A stretch of 64,000 bases of DNA from the NCBI GenBank assembly GCA_965222315.1, contig OZ244951.1, positions 4,836,001-4,900,000 on the forward strand, written 5' to 3'. The first letter of the stretch is position 1. The number at the start of each line of letters is the position of its first letter. Origin of the DNA: JACKII01 sp965222315 (GTDB lineage Bacteria > Pseudomonadota > Alphaproteobacteria > Bin95). This document shows, piece after piece, positions 8,674-16,919 of this stretch. The position numbers were made by a program, and so were the translations under genes. The notes under the pieces are model-generated. The model was not told where the DNA came from and did not search any database. It worked only from the letters and a program-made list of their open reading frames with translations.

Positions 8674-10471
8674 TATCGTCTCTCCGCCGCCCGCACGGCG
8701 CGAGCTGAAAAAGCGGACGACGTCGGACGCCAATGTCCGCCGCCGCTACGCCAAAGAGCGCCGTTTCAAACTCTATGGCATCCTGGCCGTATGTTCCGCG
8801 GTCGCGATGCTGGCGGTCCTGATGGTCACGATCGTCGGCCAGGGATTCTCCGCATTCTTCCAGCACGAAATCGCGCTCAACGTCGACATCGATCCCGAAC
8901 GGTTGGATATCGGTTCAGCGCGGGATCCGGAGACGCTCAGCAGTGCGCCGTACCTGCGGGTCGTCCGTGAAGCGCTGAAAGCGGAGTTCCCCGAGGTCAG
9001 CGGCCGGAGGGATCGCCGGACGCTTTATGGGCTGGTGTCGTCGGGTGCGGACTTCTCGGTTCGTGACGCGGTTATGTCCGACCCGTCGATTATCGGCACC
9101 ACTCAGACCATCTGGGTTAAGTCGTCGGACGACATCGATACCTTTATGAAAGGCCAGATGACGGCTATTGAGCGTTGGACGCCGGCTGGTGTTGCGACAC
9201 CAATCGGGACCTCTGGCGAGGTTCGGGTTTCGGTGGCTGCCAATGCCTTTGCCGACATTGTCGCGGACGTCAAAGGGCGGCTGCAGAGTCTGGCGGATAC
9301 GCGCCGGGACGAGGTCGAGGAACTGCGCGCAATTATCGAGCGTCAGAGAGAAGAGTTGGCCGTCATGCGGGCGGAGGGCGGCTCCGGCCAATTGGCCGAC
9401 CGCACCGAGCGTTCCATCGCGATTGGCGAAGAGGACCTGAAGAAGCTAACTGCCGAGGCCGAAGAGTTGCGCGCGCGGGCAGCCAGGACCGGCGGCAGCG
9501 AGACCCTGCACAACCGCCTGCCGAGTTATCTCGTCCGCATCAATGGTGGTCTGGTCAAGATCGACCAGGTGTCGGGCAGCGAAATATCCGGTGAAGCATT
9601 GCTGCCGTTGAAGAGCGAGGCGGACGCCGCTTCCGGCGACTGGCAGATTGTCAGCTATGTGACGCCGGAATCGAACCGGCGGGTGAAGGACCAGGAGATC
9701 GCGTGGATTTCGGTGCTGGAAGAACAGGGGCGGATCGAAAACCGCTTCAACTGGTCGTTTTTCCAGACCGGCGATAGTCGGGAGCCGGAGCAGGCGGGCA
9801 TTTTGGGTGCGGTCGTCGGCTCCTTGTTCACGCTGATTGTGACATTGCTCATCAGCTTCCCCATCGGCGTGCTGGCTGCGGCCTACCTGGAAGAGTTCGC
9901 ACCGAAGAACCGGTGGACCGATCTGATTGAGGTGAACATCAACAACCTGGCCGCTGTACCGTCCATCGTGTTCGGCCTGTTGGGTTTGGCGGTATTTCTG
10001 AACGTGTTCGGGATGCCACGCTCCGCGCCGGTGGTTGGCGGTATGGTGTTGGCGCTGATGACACTGCCAACGATCATCATCGCCTCCCGGGCTGCGCTGA
10101 AATCGGTGCCGCCCTCGATCCGGCAGGCGGCGCTGGGCATGGGTGCGTCGCGATTGCAAACGGTCACCCATCATGTGCTGCCGCTGGCGATGCCCGGTAT
10201 CCTGACCGGCACGATTATCGGCATGGCGCAAGCGCTGGGCGAGACCGCGCCGCTTTTGATGATCGGCATGGTGGCTTTCATCGTCGACGTGCCGGGCGGC
10301 TTTACCGACCCGGCAACGGTGATGCCGGTGCAGATTTATCTGTGGGCGGATAGCCCGGAACGCGCCTTTGTCGCCAAAACCAGCGCTGCCATTATGGTGC
10401 TGCTGGCCTTTCTGATCCTGATGAATGCCCTGGCCGTGCTGTTGCGCAAACGATTTGAGCGGCGCTGGTAG
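8666..10471 (+). CDS. pstA: phosphate ABC transporter permease PstA (long form with DUF3333-type N-terminus)
   Basis: The second permease of the Pst system. At 601 residues it is about twice the size of E. coli PstA. After one membrane helix (about 33-58) comes a large presumed periplasmic region to about residue 370. That region contains a charged helical, probably coiled-coil stretch (about 190-270). The transport core follows, with LGAVVGSLFTLIVTLLIS, NINNLAAVPSIVFGLLG, and the ABC-docking loop SVPPSIRQAALGMGAS. The N-terminal extension matches what is known as DUF3333 in alphaproteobacterial PstA; its role is not established. The start overlaps the pstC end. Confidence 0.93.
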   Translation: MTDIVSPPPARRELKKRTTSDANVRRRYAKERRFKLYGILAVCSAVAMLAVLMVTIVGQGFSAFFQHEIALNVDIDPERLDIGSARDPETLSSAPYLRVVREALKAEFPEVSGRRDRRTLYGLVSSGADFSVRDAVMSDPSIIGTTQTIWVKSSDDIDTFMKGQMTAIERWTPAGVATPIGTSGEVRVSVAANAFADIVADVKGRLQSLADTRRDEVEELRAIIERQREELAVMRAEGGSGQLADRTERSIAIGEEDLKKLTAEAEELRARAARTGGSETLHNRLPSYLVRINGGLVKIDQVSGSEISGEALLPLKSEADAASGDWQIVSYVTPESNRRVKDQEIAWISVLEEQGRIENRFNWSFFQTGDSREPEQAGILGAVVGSLFTLIVTLLISFPIGVLAAAYLEEFAPKNRWTDLIEVNINNLAAVPSIVFGLLGLAVFLNVFGMPRSAPVVGGMVLALMTLPTIIIASRAALKSVPPSIRQAALGMGASRLQTVTHHVLPLAMPGILTGTIIGMAQALGETAPLLMIGMVAFIVDVPGGFTDPATVMPVQIYLWADSPERAFVAKTSAAIMVLLAFLILMNALAVLLRKRFERRW

Positions 10472-10492
10472 GCCGAGACAAGGAATAGCAAA

Positions 10493-11308
10493 ATGTCTGT
10501 ACTCGTGAGTTCGAGCTCCGCCGTCGATACGCCGCCGGCAGAGCCCTTGGGCGAGCCGAAGGTTACGGCCCGCGAAGTCAAAGTGTTTTACAGCGGCAAG
10601 CAAGCCTTGTTCGATGTGGACTTGGACATCCCGGAAAATCAGGTAACGGCCCTGATCGGACCGTCCGGTTGCGGCAAGTCCACCTTTCTGCGGTGCCTGA
10701 ACCGCATGAACGACGTCATCGACGGCTGCCGGACCGAAGGCAATATCCAGCTGGAAGGCCGGAATATTCTGGCGCCTGGCGAGGACGTGGTTCAGTTGCG
10801 CCAGAAGGTCGGCATGGTGTTCCAGAAGCCGAACCCGTTTCCGAAGTCGATCTATGAAAACATCGCCTACGGCCCCCGCATTCATGGCTTGTCCAACAGT
10901 AAGGAAGATTTGGACGAGATTGTGGAGGTCAGTTTGCAACGCGCGGGCCTTTGGGAAGAGGCGAAGGACCGGCTCGATCAGCCGGGCACCGGCCTTTCCG
11001 GCGGTCAGCAGCAGCGCCTGTGCATCGCGCGGGCCATCGCGGTCAGCCCGGAAGTGGTGCTGATGGACGAGCCATGCTCGGCGCTCGATCCGATTGCGAC
11101 CGCGCGCATCGAGGAACTGATCGACGAGTTGCGGGAAAAGTTCACCATTGTGATCGTCACCCACTCGATGACGCAGGCGGCTCGTGTTTCACAGCAAACC
11201 GCGTTCTTTCACCTGGGAACGTTGGTGGAGGTCGATCAGACCGAAAAAATCTTCACCAATCCGACGGACGAACGGACGCAAGGCTACATTACCGGGCGGT
11301 TTGGTTAA
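10493..11308 (+). CDS. pstB: phosphate ABC transporter ATP-binding protein PstB
   Basis: The ATPase that energises phosphate import, 271 residues. Walker A GPSGCGKS is at residues 56-63, FLRCLNRMND follows it, the Q loop is in VFQKPNPFPKSIYENIAYG, the signature LSGGQQQR and Walker B VVLMDEPCSALDP are in order, and the switch histidine is in IVTHSM. These long motifs are specific to PstB. The first ~20 residues are a low-complexity Ser/Pro-rich tail. The ATG follows pstA by 21 bases with AAGGAATAGCAAA as ribosome site. Confidence 0.97.
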   Translation: MSVLVSSSSAVDTPPAEPLGEPKVTAREVKVFYSGKQALFDVDLDIPENQVTALIGPSGCGKSTFLRCLNRMNDVIDGCRTEGNIQLEGRNILAPGEDVVQLRQKVGMVFQKPNPFPKSIYENIAYGPRIHGLSNSKEDLDEIVEVSLQRAGLWEEAKDRLDQPGTGLSGGQQQRLCIARAIAVSPEVVLMDEPCSALDPIATARIEELIDELREKFTIVIVTHSMTQAARVSQQTAFFHLGTLVEVDQTEKIFTNPTDERTQGYITGRFG

Positions 11309-11343
11309 CGACAGCCCCCGAAACCCGATGATTGGAAACGGCA

Positions 11344-12051
11344 ATGCCGAGTGAAGCGCATATCGTTAAGGCCTACACGGAAGAGATCGCACAGCTGACA
11401 GGGCTGGTCGCCGAAATGGGCGGCTATGCGCAGGCGGCTGTGTCGGATTCCATCGACGCCCTGCGGCGGCGCGACGGGGACCTGGCCGCCGCCGTGGTCG
11501 AAGGGGACAAGCGGCTGGATGCCATGGAGGCGCAGGTTTCCTCGCTGGTGATCCGCATGCTGGCGCTGCGCCAGCCGATGGCTGTCGATCTGCGTACCGT
11601 GGTTGCCAGCCTCAAGATCGCGAGCGACCTGGAGCGTGTCGGCGACTACGCCAAGAACATCGCCAAGCGTACCCTCTTGCTGAACCAGATGCCGCCCACA
11701 GGGCCGATCAGCAGCATCTACAGCCTCAGCCGGATGGTGCAGGTGATGCTGCACGAGGTGTTGGACGCCTACGCTGCTGGTGACGCTCAAGCGGCAGAGC
11801 AGGTGCGGCAGCGGGACGATGAAGTCGATGATGCGCATACGGGCATCTTCCGGGAATTGATCACCTATATGATGGAAGATCCGCGCACCATCACAGCCAG
11901 CACTCACTTGGCTTTTATTGTGAAGAACCTGGAACGTATCGGCGACCACGCGACCAATGTTGCCGAAAGTGTGGTGTTCCAGGTCAGCGGTGAGCGCCTG
12001 GAGGAGCGGCATCTTGAGGACGACGCACCAGATGAACCGCCGGCAAGCTGA
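11344..12051 (+). CDS. phoU: phosphate signalling complex protein PhoU
   Basis: PhoU is a cytoplasmic two-repeat helical-bundle protein that links the Pst transporter to PhoR and suppresses the regulon when phosphate is plentiful. The 235-residue product has the repeated metal-binding PhoU signatures: LKIASDLERVGDYAKNIAKR in the first half and IVKNLERIGDHATNVAE in the second. The ATG at 11344 (MPSEAHIV) is preferred; an in-frame TTG twelve bases earlier also lies in range. It is 35 bases after pstB and 23 before phoB. Confidence 0.96.
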   Translation: MPSEAHIVKAYTEEIAQLTGLVAEMGGYAQAAVSDSIDALRRRDGDLAAAVVEGDKRLDAMEAQVSSLVIRMLALRQPMAVDLRTVVASLKIASDLERVGDYAKNIAKRTLLLNQMPPTGPISSIYSLSRMVQVMLHEVLDAYAAGDAQAAEQVRQRDDEVDDAHTGIFRELITYMMEDPRTITASTHLAFIVKNLERIGDHATNVAESVVFQVSGERLEERHLEDDAPDEPPAS

Positions 12052-12074
12052 GACCTTAGAGGAACTACGTTAAC

Positions 12075-12779
12075 ATGAACCCTTATGTGCTGATCGTCGA
12101 AGACGAACCCGGCATTGTCGAGATGTTGCGTTACAACCTGGAAGCGGCGGGCCTGGAGGCCAGTGTCGCCATGGATGGGGACGAAGCGCTGATCAGCATT
12201 GCCGAGCGGACGCCTGACCTGGTGCTGTTGGACTGGATGCTGCCGGGAACCTCCGGCATTGAAGTCTGCCGCCAGCTTCGCCGGAAACCGGATACGCGGA
12301 ACCTGCCGGTCATCATGCTGACGGCGCGGGGCGAGGAGGCAGACCGCGTGCGCGGGCTTGAGAGTGGCGCCGACGATTACGTCACGAAGCCGTTTTCGCC
12401 GTCCGAACTGGTTGCGCGGGTGCGTGCCGTGCTGCGGCGTACCCGGCCGGCAACGGATGCCGAGCAGTTGACGTTCGCCGACATCACCATGGATCTGACT
12501 TCGCACCGGGTCCAGCGGGCAAGCCGGAACCTGCACCTGGGGCCGACGGAGTTTCGCCTACTGCGGCATCTGATGGAGCATCCCGGCCGGGTTTATTCGC
12601 GCGAGCAGCTACTCGATGCTGTTTGGGGGCACAATGTCTATGTCGAATCCCGTACCGTCGATGTTCATATCAGGCGGTTGCGCAAGGCTTTGAATGACGG
12701 CGGACAACAGGACCTGATCCGTACTGTGCGTTCTGCCGGTTATGCGCTTGATGAGAGCGCGGAGGCCGGTGACGGCTGA
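12075..12779 (+). CDS. phoB: phosphate regulon response regulator PhoB
   Basis: A 234-residue OmpR/PhoB-class transcription factor that binds Pho boxes when phosphorylated by PhoR. The receiver domain has the acidic pocket in VEDE (residues 8-11), the phospho-acceptor D53 in LLDWMLPG, and the conserved lysine in VTKPFSP. The winged-helix output domain ends with SREQLLDAVWGHNVYVESRTVDVHIRRLRKAL-type sequence. It closes the operon, so a Pho box upstream of pstS gives PhoB positive autoregulation. Separation of phoB from phoR by the whole pst-phoU block is the usual alphaproteobacterial order. Confidence 0.97.
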   Translation: MNPYVLIVEDEPGIVEMLRYNLEAAGLEASVAMDGDEALISIAERTPDLVLLDWMLPGTSGIEVCRQLRRKPDTRNLPVIMLTARGEEADRVRGLESGADDYVTKPFSPSELVARVRAVLRRTRPATDAEQLTFADITMDLTSHRVQRASRNLHLGPTEFRLLRHLMEHPGRVYSREQLLDAVWGHNVYVESRTVDVHIRRLRKALNDGGQQDLIRTVRSAGYALDESAEAGDG

Positions 12780-13141
12780 GCGACTCGGCCCGACCGTTTG
12801 AGGCAAATGGTGCTCGGCGATATAGCGAAACCCGCGGTTTTCCTTAGGAATCCAGTAATCCCCGGACCCTGTGGATAATCTTGTAGATAAAGCCAAATTC
12901 CAACTGGAAATCGCCCGGAATCCCTAGGCTTCCGACGGTTTGCCCAAATTTTAATCATTTCCTATAACTTACTGATACTGATATATTTTTTCCTTAAACT
13001 TTGATGACGAAACTGTTTAGGGCCTGGGAAAGAGCCTCATTTTCCGCTTGCCAAGGCTTCGTGTGCAAAACTTTCGCCTGCGGGCGCAGTGATCTGCAAT
13101 TCGTATACAATACGATGCTATCCGCCTGGAGGTATAGCGCG
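12780..13141. other. intergenic region without a supported gene
   Basis: This 362-base gap between convergent phoB and the PEP mutase-family gene is visibly richer in A/T than its surroundings, most of all at 12945-13000. A 66-codon open frame at 13001-13201 (plus) has no ribosome site, poor codon choice and runs into the next gene antisense; it is not accepted. The imperfect palindrome TCGTATACAATACGA at 13101-13115 is the only ordered element seen. Confidence 0.5.
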
Positions 13142-14011
13142 TTAGTCAAGCTCCGGGTGACGCTGCTCAAACGCCCAAACGGCGTCAAAACCTACAGTTG
13201 AGTTCATTTCTGAAAACGGTACCATCGGTACGGGGCACTGGAGTGTTGCGCCAGTCGACTTCAAGGATTCATATATACCCTTGTACGCCGCTGCCGCCGC
13301 CATGAATGCCGAGCCTGGGTGAATGGAGATTTGGTAGCCCAGTTCCTCAAGCGTTTCACGCGGCAGAACGGGTGTGCGTCCCCCCTCCACGATGTTGGCG
13401 AGCAGCGGCTTGCCCTTTAGGCGGGAGCAGATGGTGGCCATCTCCTCCTCACTCTCCGGGGATTCGATGAAGAGGATATCCGCGCCTGCCTCCGCGAAGG
13501 CCTCGCCCCGGCGGATCGCTTCGTCCAGGCCGAACGTGGTCCGGGCGTCGGTGCGGGCGACGATGAGGAAATCGCGGGAGTCGCGTGCTTCGACCGCCAC
13601 CTTGATCTTGCGGACCATATCCTCGACCGGCACGACCCGGCGGCCCGGCGTGTGGCCACAGCGCTTCGGGTATTCTTGATCCTCGATCTGCATGGCCGCG
13701 GCGCCCCCGCGTTCATAGCCCTTCACCGCATGATCGACGTTGAGCAGGCCGCCGAAGCCGGTGTCGGCGTCGGCGATCAACGGCGTCTTGGTGCCTTGGG
13801 CAATGACCTGCACGCGGCTGACCATGTCGGTGTAACTAGCGAGCCCCGCGTCCGGCAGGCCGAGGTGCGAGGCGGAGACGCCATAGCCGGTCATGTAGAG
13901 CGCCGGAAAGCCCATGCGGTCCGCCGACAGAGCCGAAATCATGTCATAGACGCCAGGGGCCACGATGAACTCACCCGCGTCGAGGCGCGCGCGCAAAGCA
14001 GAGATGGTCAT
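13142..14011 (-). CDS. isocitrate lyase / PEP mutase family enzyme (oxaloacetate decarboxylase or methylisocitrate lyase-like)
   Basis: A 289-residue TIM-barrel enzyme of the PEP mutase/isocitrate lyase superfamily, which makes or breaks C-C or C-P bonds in 2-oxo or 2-hydroxy acids. Visible signatures are GVYDMISALSADRMGFPALYMTGYG, PLIADADTGFGG with the Mg-binding aspartates, AAAMQIEDQEYPKRCGH (the K-R-C-G-H catalytic loop of the lyase group), and IVARTDAR. The KRCGH loop speaks for a C-C lyase or decarboxylase over a phosphonomutase; 2-methylisocitrate lyase, oxaloacetate decarboxylase and 2,3-dimethylmalate lyase are the alternatives. ATG 14011 is preferred over ATG 14032 because a GGGAA precedes it. 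Confidence 0.85.
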   Translation of the reverse strand: MTISALRARLDAGEFIVAPGVYDMISALSADRMGFPALYMTGYGVSASHLGLPDAGLASYTDMVSRVQVIAQGTKTPLIADADTGFGGLLNVDHAVKGYERGGAAAMQIEDQEYPKRCGHTPGRRVVPVEDMVRKIKVAVEARDSRDFLIVARTDARTTFGLDEAIRRGEAFAEAGADILFIESPESEEEMATICSRLKGKPLLANIVEGGRTPVLPRETLEELGYQISIHPGSAFMAAAAAYKGIYESLKSTGATLQCPVPMVPFSEMNSTVGFDAVWAFEQRHPELD

Positions 14012-14105
14012 GCCGCAAAGATTCCCGGTCATACAGTTGTTTCAATGAGCGCAATCTGTGCCATATCCAGACGCGATTACCAACCATGCTAAAGGAACGG
14101 GTTAG

Positions 14106-14654
14106 ATGGCTTTTTCAATACTGGGAATCTCCGGCAGCCTGCGGGCGGCATCTTTCAACAGCGGCTTGCTTCGGGCGGCGCAGGAAGTTGCGCCGGACGG
14201 CGTGACGGTCGATATCGCCGATATCGCCGGCGTTCCGCTATACAATGAAGACGTGTATCAGGCCGGGTTCCCGGCAGCAGTCGAGAAACTGCGCCAGCAA
14301 GTGGCCGCGGCGGATGCGGTGATCCTGGCGACGCCTGAGTACAATTACTCAATCTCGGGACCGATGAAGAACGCCATTGATTGGGTTTCCCGTCCGCCCA
14401 TGCCGCAGGCTTTCAACGGCAAGGCGGTGGCGATAATGGGCGCTTCGGGTGGAAGGCTCGGCACGGCGCGGGCGCAGTATCATCTGCGGCAGGTGCTGGT
14501 GTTCCTGAACGCTTTCGTCGTCAACAAGCCGGAAGTCATGGTCGGCGGCGCGGCAGGCGCATTCACCGACGGGAAGCTGACGGACGAGACCGCACGTGAC
14601 CTGATCCGCCAGCAATTGGAAGCTTTGCAGGAATTGGCGAAAAAGCTGGCCTGA
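14106..14654 (+). CDS. NADPH-dependent FMN reductase (azoreductase/chromate reductase type)
   Basis: A 182-residue flavodoxin-like reductase that uses NAD(P)H and bound FMN to reduce quinones, azo dyes, chromate or free flavin. ISGSLRAASFNSGLL at residues 8-22 is the FMN phosphate-binding loop. ATPEYNYSISGPMKNAIDW (about 77-95) is the hallmark of the NADPH_dep_FMN_red family. A good ribosome site (AAAGGAAC) lies eight bases before the ATG. It is divergent from the lyase-type gene at 14011 across about 94 bases, so the two promoters share that gap. Confidence 0.92.
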   Translation: MAFSILGISGSLRAASFNSGLLRAAQEVAPDGVTVDIADIAGVPLYNEDVYQAGFPAAVEKLRQQVAAADAVILATPEYNYSISGPMKNAIDWVSRPPMPQAFNGKAVAIMGASGGRLGTARAQYHLRQVLVFLNAFVVNKPEVMVGGAAGAFTDGKLTDETARDLIRQQLEALQELAKKLA

Positions 14655-14678
14655 GCCCCAGCGAACCCGCCTTCCGGC

Positions 14679-15164
14679 CTAAAGGCGCTCCAGCACGGCT
14701 TCGGCGCTGGAGACGCCGTATTCGCCGGAAGGCTCCACCGCGATGTCCATGACCTTGGTGTCGTCAACGATCATGGCGTAGCGCTTGGAGCGGATGCCGT
14801 AGCCGCGCTGGCTCATATCGACTGACAGGCCGATCGCCTTAGCGAAATCGGCGATGCCGTCAGACAACATCGTGACCTTTCCGTCTGCGCCGTGCGCCGT
14901 ACCCCAGGCATTCATGACGGCGGCATCGTTGGCGCTGATGCAGACAACTTCATCAATTCCCTTCGCCTTGATGGCATCGGCATGTTGGACGAAGCCCGGC
15001 AGGTGCTTGGCGGAGCAGGTGCGGGTGAAGGCGCCGGGGACGGCGAAAAGTGCCACCTTCTTGCCCGCGAAGAACTCGCGGGCAGTAAAGGACTCCGGCC
15101 CGCCGCTTTCGCCGATGCGGTAGAGTTTTACGTTCGGGATGGTGTCGCCTACTTTGATGGTCAT
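14679..15164 (-). CDS. peroxiredoxin (Prx5 / AhpE-like, glutaredoxin-type)
   Basis: A 161-residue thiol peroxidase of the Prx5 group, reducing hydroperoxides with glutathione/glutaredoxin or thioredoxin as electron donor. The peroxidatic cysteine lies in PGAFTRTCSAKHLPGF, near residue 49; the family consensus is PGAFTPTCS, so this protein has Arg in place of the second Pro. KRYAMIVDD and the AEAVLERL tail are also typical. The start is ATG 15164 (MTIKVGDTIP), not the longer frame upstream, because the family begins there. It is convergent with the flavin reductase gene, 24 bases away. Confidence 0.93.
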   Translation of the reverse strand: MTIKVGDTIPNVKLYRIGESGGPESFTAREFFAGKKVALFAVPGAFTRTCSAKHLPGFVQHADAIKAKGIDEVVCISANDAAVMNAWGTAHGADGKVTMLSDGIADFAKAIGLSVDMSQRGYGIRSKRYAMIVDDTKVMDIAVEPSGEYGVSSAEAVLERL

Positions 15165-15254
15165 GGGAATCCTCGCTTGCAAAGGGAGGGGAGCATTCAA
15201 GCCTCTGTGCAACCTGGCGTCCAGACCTTGTCCGTCTCCCCGCATTCATCTGTC

Positions 15255-15437
15255 CTAGATCGGCATTCCCCATAGAGCAGGCAACCATGCGATGAAAAGG
15301 CTGACGGTTGCGGACACCCAAAGCCTCAGCGCGCAATAGTTTCCGATCCGGCGGAGGAGAACCTCCAACCAATCTGCCAACACGGAATGGTTCTGGATCC
15401 GCTGTAGATGGATCCGGTGCGCGACGATCCCAGTCAT
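15255..15437 (-). CDS. putative small membrane peptide, 60 aa
   Basis: Family not recognised. A 60-residue frame starts at ATG 15437 with a strong ribosome site (AAGGGG at 15445-15450, seven bases away). Third codon positions are mostly G or C, as in the neighbouring real genes. The first half is charged and helical (HRIHLQRIQNHSVLADWLEVLLRRI). The second half is a likely membrane segment (LWVSATVSLFIAWLPALWG). It lies on the same strand as, and just upstream of, the peroxiredoxin gene, with about 90 bases between. It could instead be a chance frame in GC-rich DNA; the ribosome site and codon use are the reasons for listing it. Confidence 0.42.
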   Translation of the reverse strand: MTGIVAHRIHLQRIQNHSVLADWLEVLLRRIGNYCALRLWVSATVSLFIAWLPALWGMPI

Positions 15438-15642
15438 CGGTGTTCCCCTTTGCTAAGGGTTTTTGGAACCAACGCGGCGCCGGGCGGAAGACCGGAAACC
15501 GCCGCCGCGTGAATGCGCATATGGGAGACGAAGGCGCCCAACCGGTGTAAGGCAAATCACATGGACTAGCGGGGTGTGTTAATACGTTTGGCGCAGTTAC
15601 CGATGTAGGCCGGCAGGATCGGCGCCAACGTGCTGAGCCGGC

Positions 15643-15813
15643 TTAGAAATCGATACAGCGGCCATTGATTTCCCAATCACCGTAGCGGACGGGGCTTTTG
15701 TTTTTCTGGTCCTCACCCGCGGGGGCCTGTTCGGCTTCCGGATTGGTGACGCCGGTAACTTCCGTGTCGGGCTCGGGTTCGATGATCGGACCTTTGGGTG
15801 CTGGGTACTTCAT
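15643..15813 (-). CDS. DUF1674 / succinate dehydrogenase assembly factor 4 (SdhAF4) homologue
   Basis: This 56-residue protein ends in RYGDWEINGRCIDF, which is the defining C-terminal motif of the DUF1674/SDHAF4 family (R-Y-G-D-W-E-x-x-G-x-x-x-D-F). In eukaryotes this family helps mature the flavinated SdhA subunit; the bacterial role is inferred from that. The N-terminal part is acidic and proline-rich, probably disordered. ATG 15813 is chosen; an in-frame ATG at 15849 would add twelve residues. It is divergent from htpX, an arrangement known in other alphaproteobacteria. No sdh genes are in the window. Confidence 0.85.
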   Translation of the reverse strand: MKYPAPKGPIIEPEPDTEVTGVTNPEAEQAPAGEDQKNKSPVRYGDWEINGRCIDF

Positions 15814-15946
15814 TGGGGAACAGTCCTGTCGTGCGGCTAGAGACTTCATATAGTCTCTTGGCCGCCGCCTGCCACCCTGCTTGACACCAACACCCGCGCA
15901 TCCCAATTGCGCAAGGCGCGTACACGCGGGAACTTCAGGCGGACCA

Positions 15947-16891
15947 ATGGCGAAAACCTTCATTCTACTAGCGGGCATGACCGCGATTTTCCTGGCGGCC
16001 GGGTGGCTGATGGGGGGCGAGGGCGGCATGGTGATCGCATTTGTTATTGCGCTCGGCATGAACGCCTTTGCCTATTGGAACAGCGACAAGGTCGTCCTGC
16101 GCATGTACAAGGCGCAGGAGGTAAACCGCGACTATGCGCCTGGCTTCTACGACATGGTGGAGGGGCTGGCGCGCAAGGCGGACCTGCCCATGCCTAAGGT
16201 CTATATCATCGACGAGCCGCAACCGAACGCCTTTGCCACCGGCCGCAATCCGGAGAACGCGGCGGTGGCGGCGACCACCGGCCTGCTCAACCGGCTGAGC
16301 CAGGAGGAAGTGGCGGGTGTCATGGCGCACGAGCTGGCGCATGTGAAGAACCGCGACACGCTGGTGATGACGATCACGGCCACGATTGCGGGCGCAGTTG
16401 GCATGCTGGCGAACATCGCGTCTTTCCAGATGCTGTTTGGGGGCAACCGCAACAGTCCCCTCGGCATTATCGGCGTGATTCTGACAATGGTTTTGGCCCC
16501 CATGGCGGCCATGCTGGTGCAGATGGCGATCAGCCGCGCCCGCGAGTATGAGGCCGACGAACTGGGCGCGAAAATCTGTGGAGAGCCGCTGTGGCTGGCC
16601 AGTGCGCTGGGCGGGCTCTCCCGCAGCGCCGCCCAGATTGACAACGAAATGGCCGAAAAGAACCCCGCAACGGCGCATATGTTTATCGTCAACCCGTTGC
16701 ATGCTAGGTCAATCGATGGTTTGTTCTCGACTCACCCTCCAATGGAAGAGCGTATCCGCCGCCTGCATGCGATGAGCAGCAGTGAAGACCGCCCCTTCGG
16801 CGGTAATTCGGGACGCAGTTCTGGCGGCAAGGGTAGCAGCCTGAGCGGCAGCTTCTCCCGCAAGCCGGCCAGCAAAGGCCCTTGGGGGTAA
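15947..16891 (+). CDS. htpX: membrane zinc metalloprotease HtpX
   Basis: An inner-membrane M48 protease that degrades damaged membrane proteins, partly redundant with FtsH. In 314 residues there are two N-terminal helices (about 5-22 and 27-45), the zinc-binding HELAH at residues 128-132, a second hydrophobic pair (about 143-205), and the third zinc ligand glutamate in REYEADELGAKI. The C-terminal 40 residues are Gly/Ser-rich and disordered. The start is ATG 15947 (MAKTFILLAG); a longer in-frame start at 15881 would put charged sequence before the helix and is rejected. It is followed by rsmB after 28 bases and probably cotranscribed. Confidence 0.95.
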   Translation: MAKTFILLAGMTAIFLAAGWLMGGEGGMVIAFVIALGMNAFAYWNSDKVVLRMYKAQEVNRDYAPGFYDMVEGLARKADLPMPKVYIIDEPQPNAFATGRNPENAAVAATTGLLNRLSQEEVAGVMAHELAHVKNRDTLVMTITATIAGAVGMLANIASFQMLFGGNRNSPLGIIGVILTMVLAPMAAMLVQMAISRAREYEADELGAKICGEPLWLASALGGLSRSAAQIDNEMAEKNPATAHMFIVNPLHARSIDGLFSTHPPMEERIRRLHAMSSSEDRPFGGNSGRSSGGKGSSLSGSFSRKPASKGPWG

Positions 16892-16919
16892 CAGAGTTTT
16901 TGCAGGACTTGCTTTACCG

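Noticed and set aside
9446..11164. 572-codon minus-strand frame across pstA and pstB
   Set aside because: It is the mirror of two well-supported genes; its translation is His/Arg/Gln-rich with no domain and no ribosome site.
13001..13201. 66-codon plus-strand frame in the gap after phoB
   Set aside because: Poor codon use, no ribosome site, and overlap with the end of the PEP mutase-family gene.
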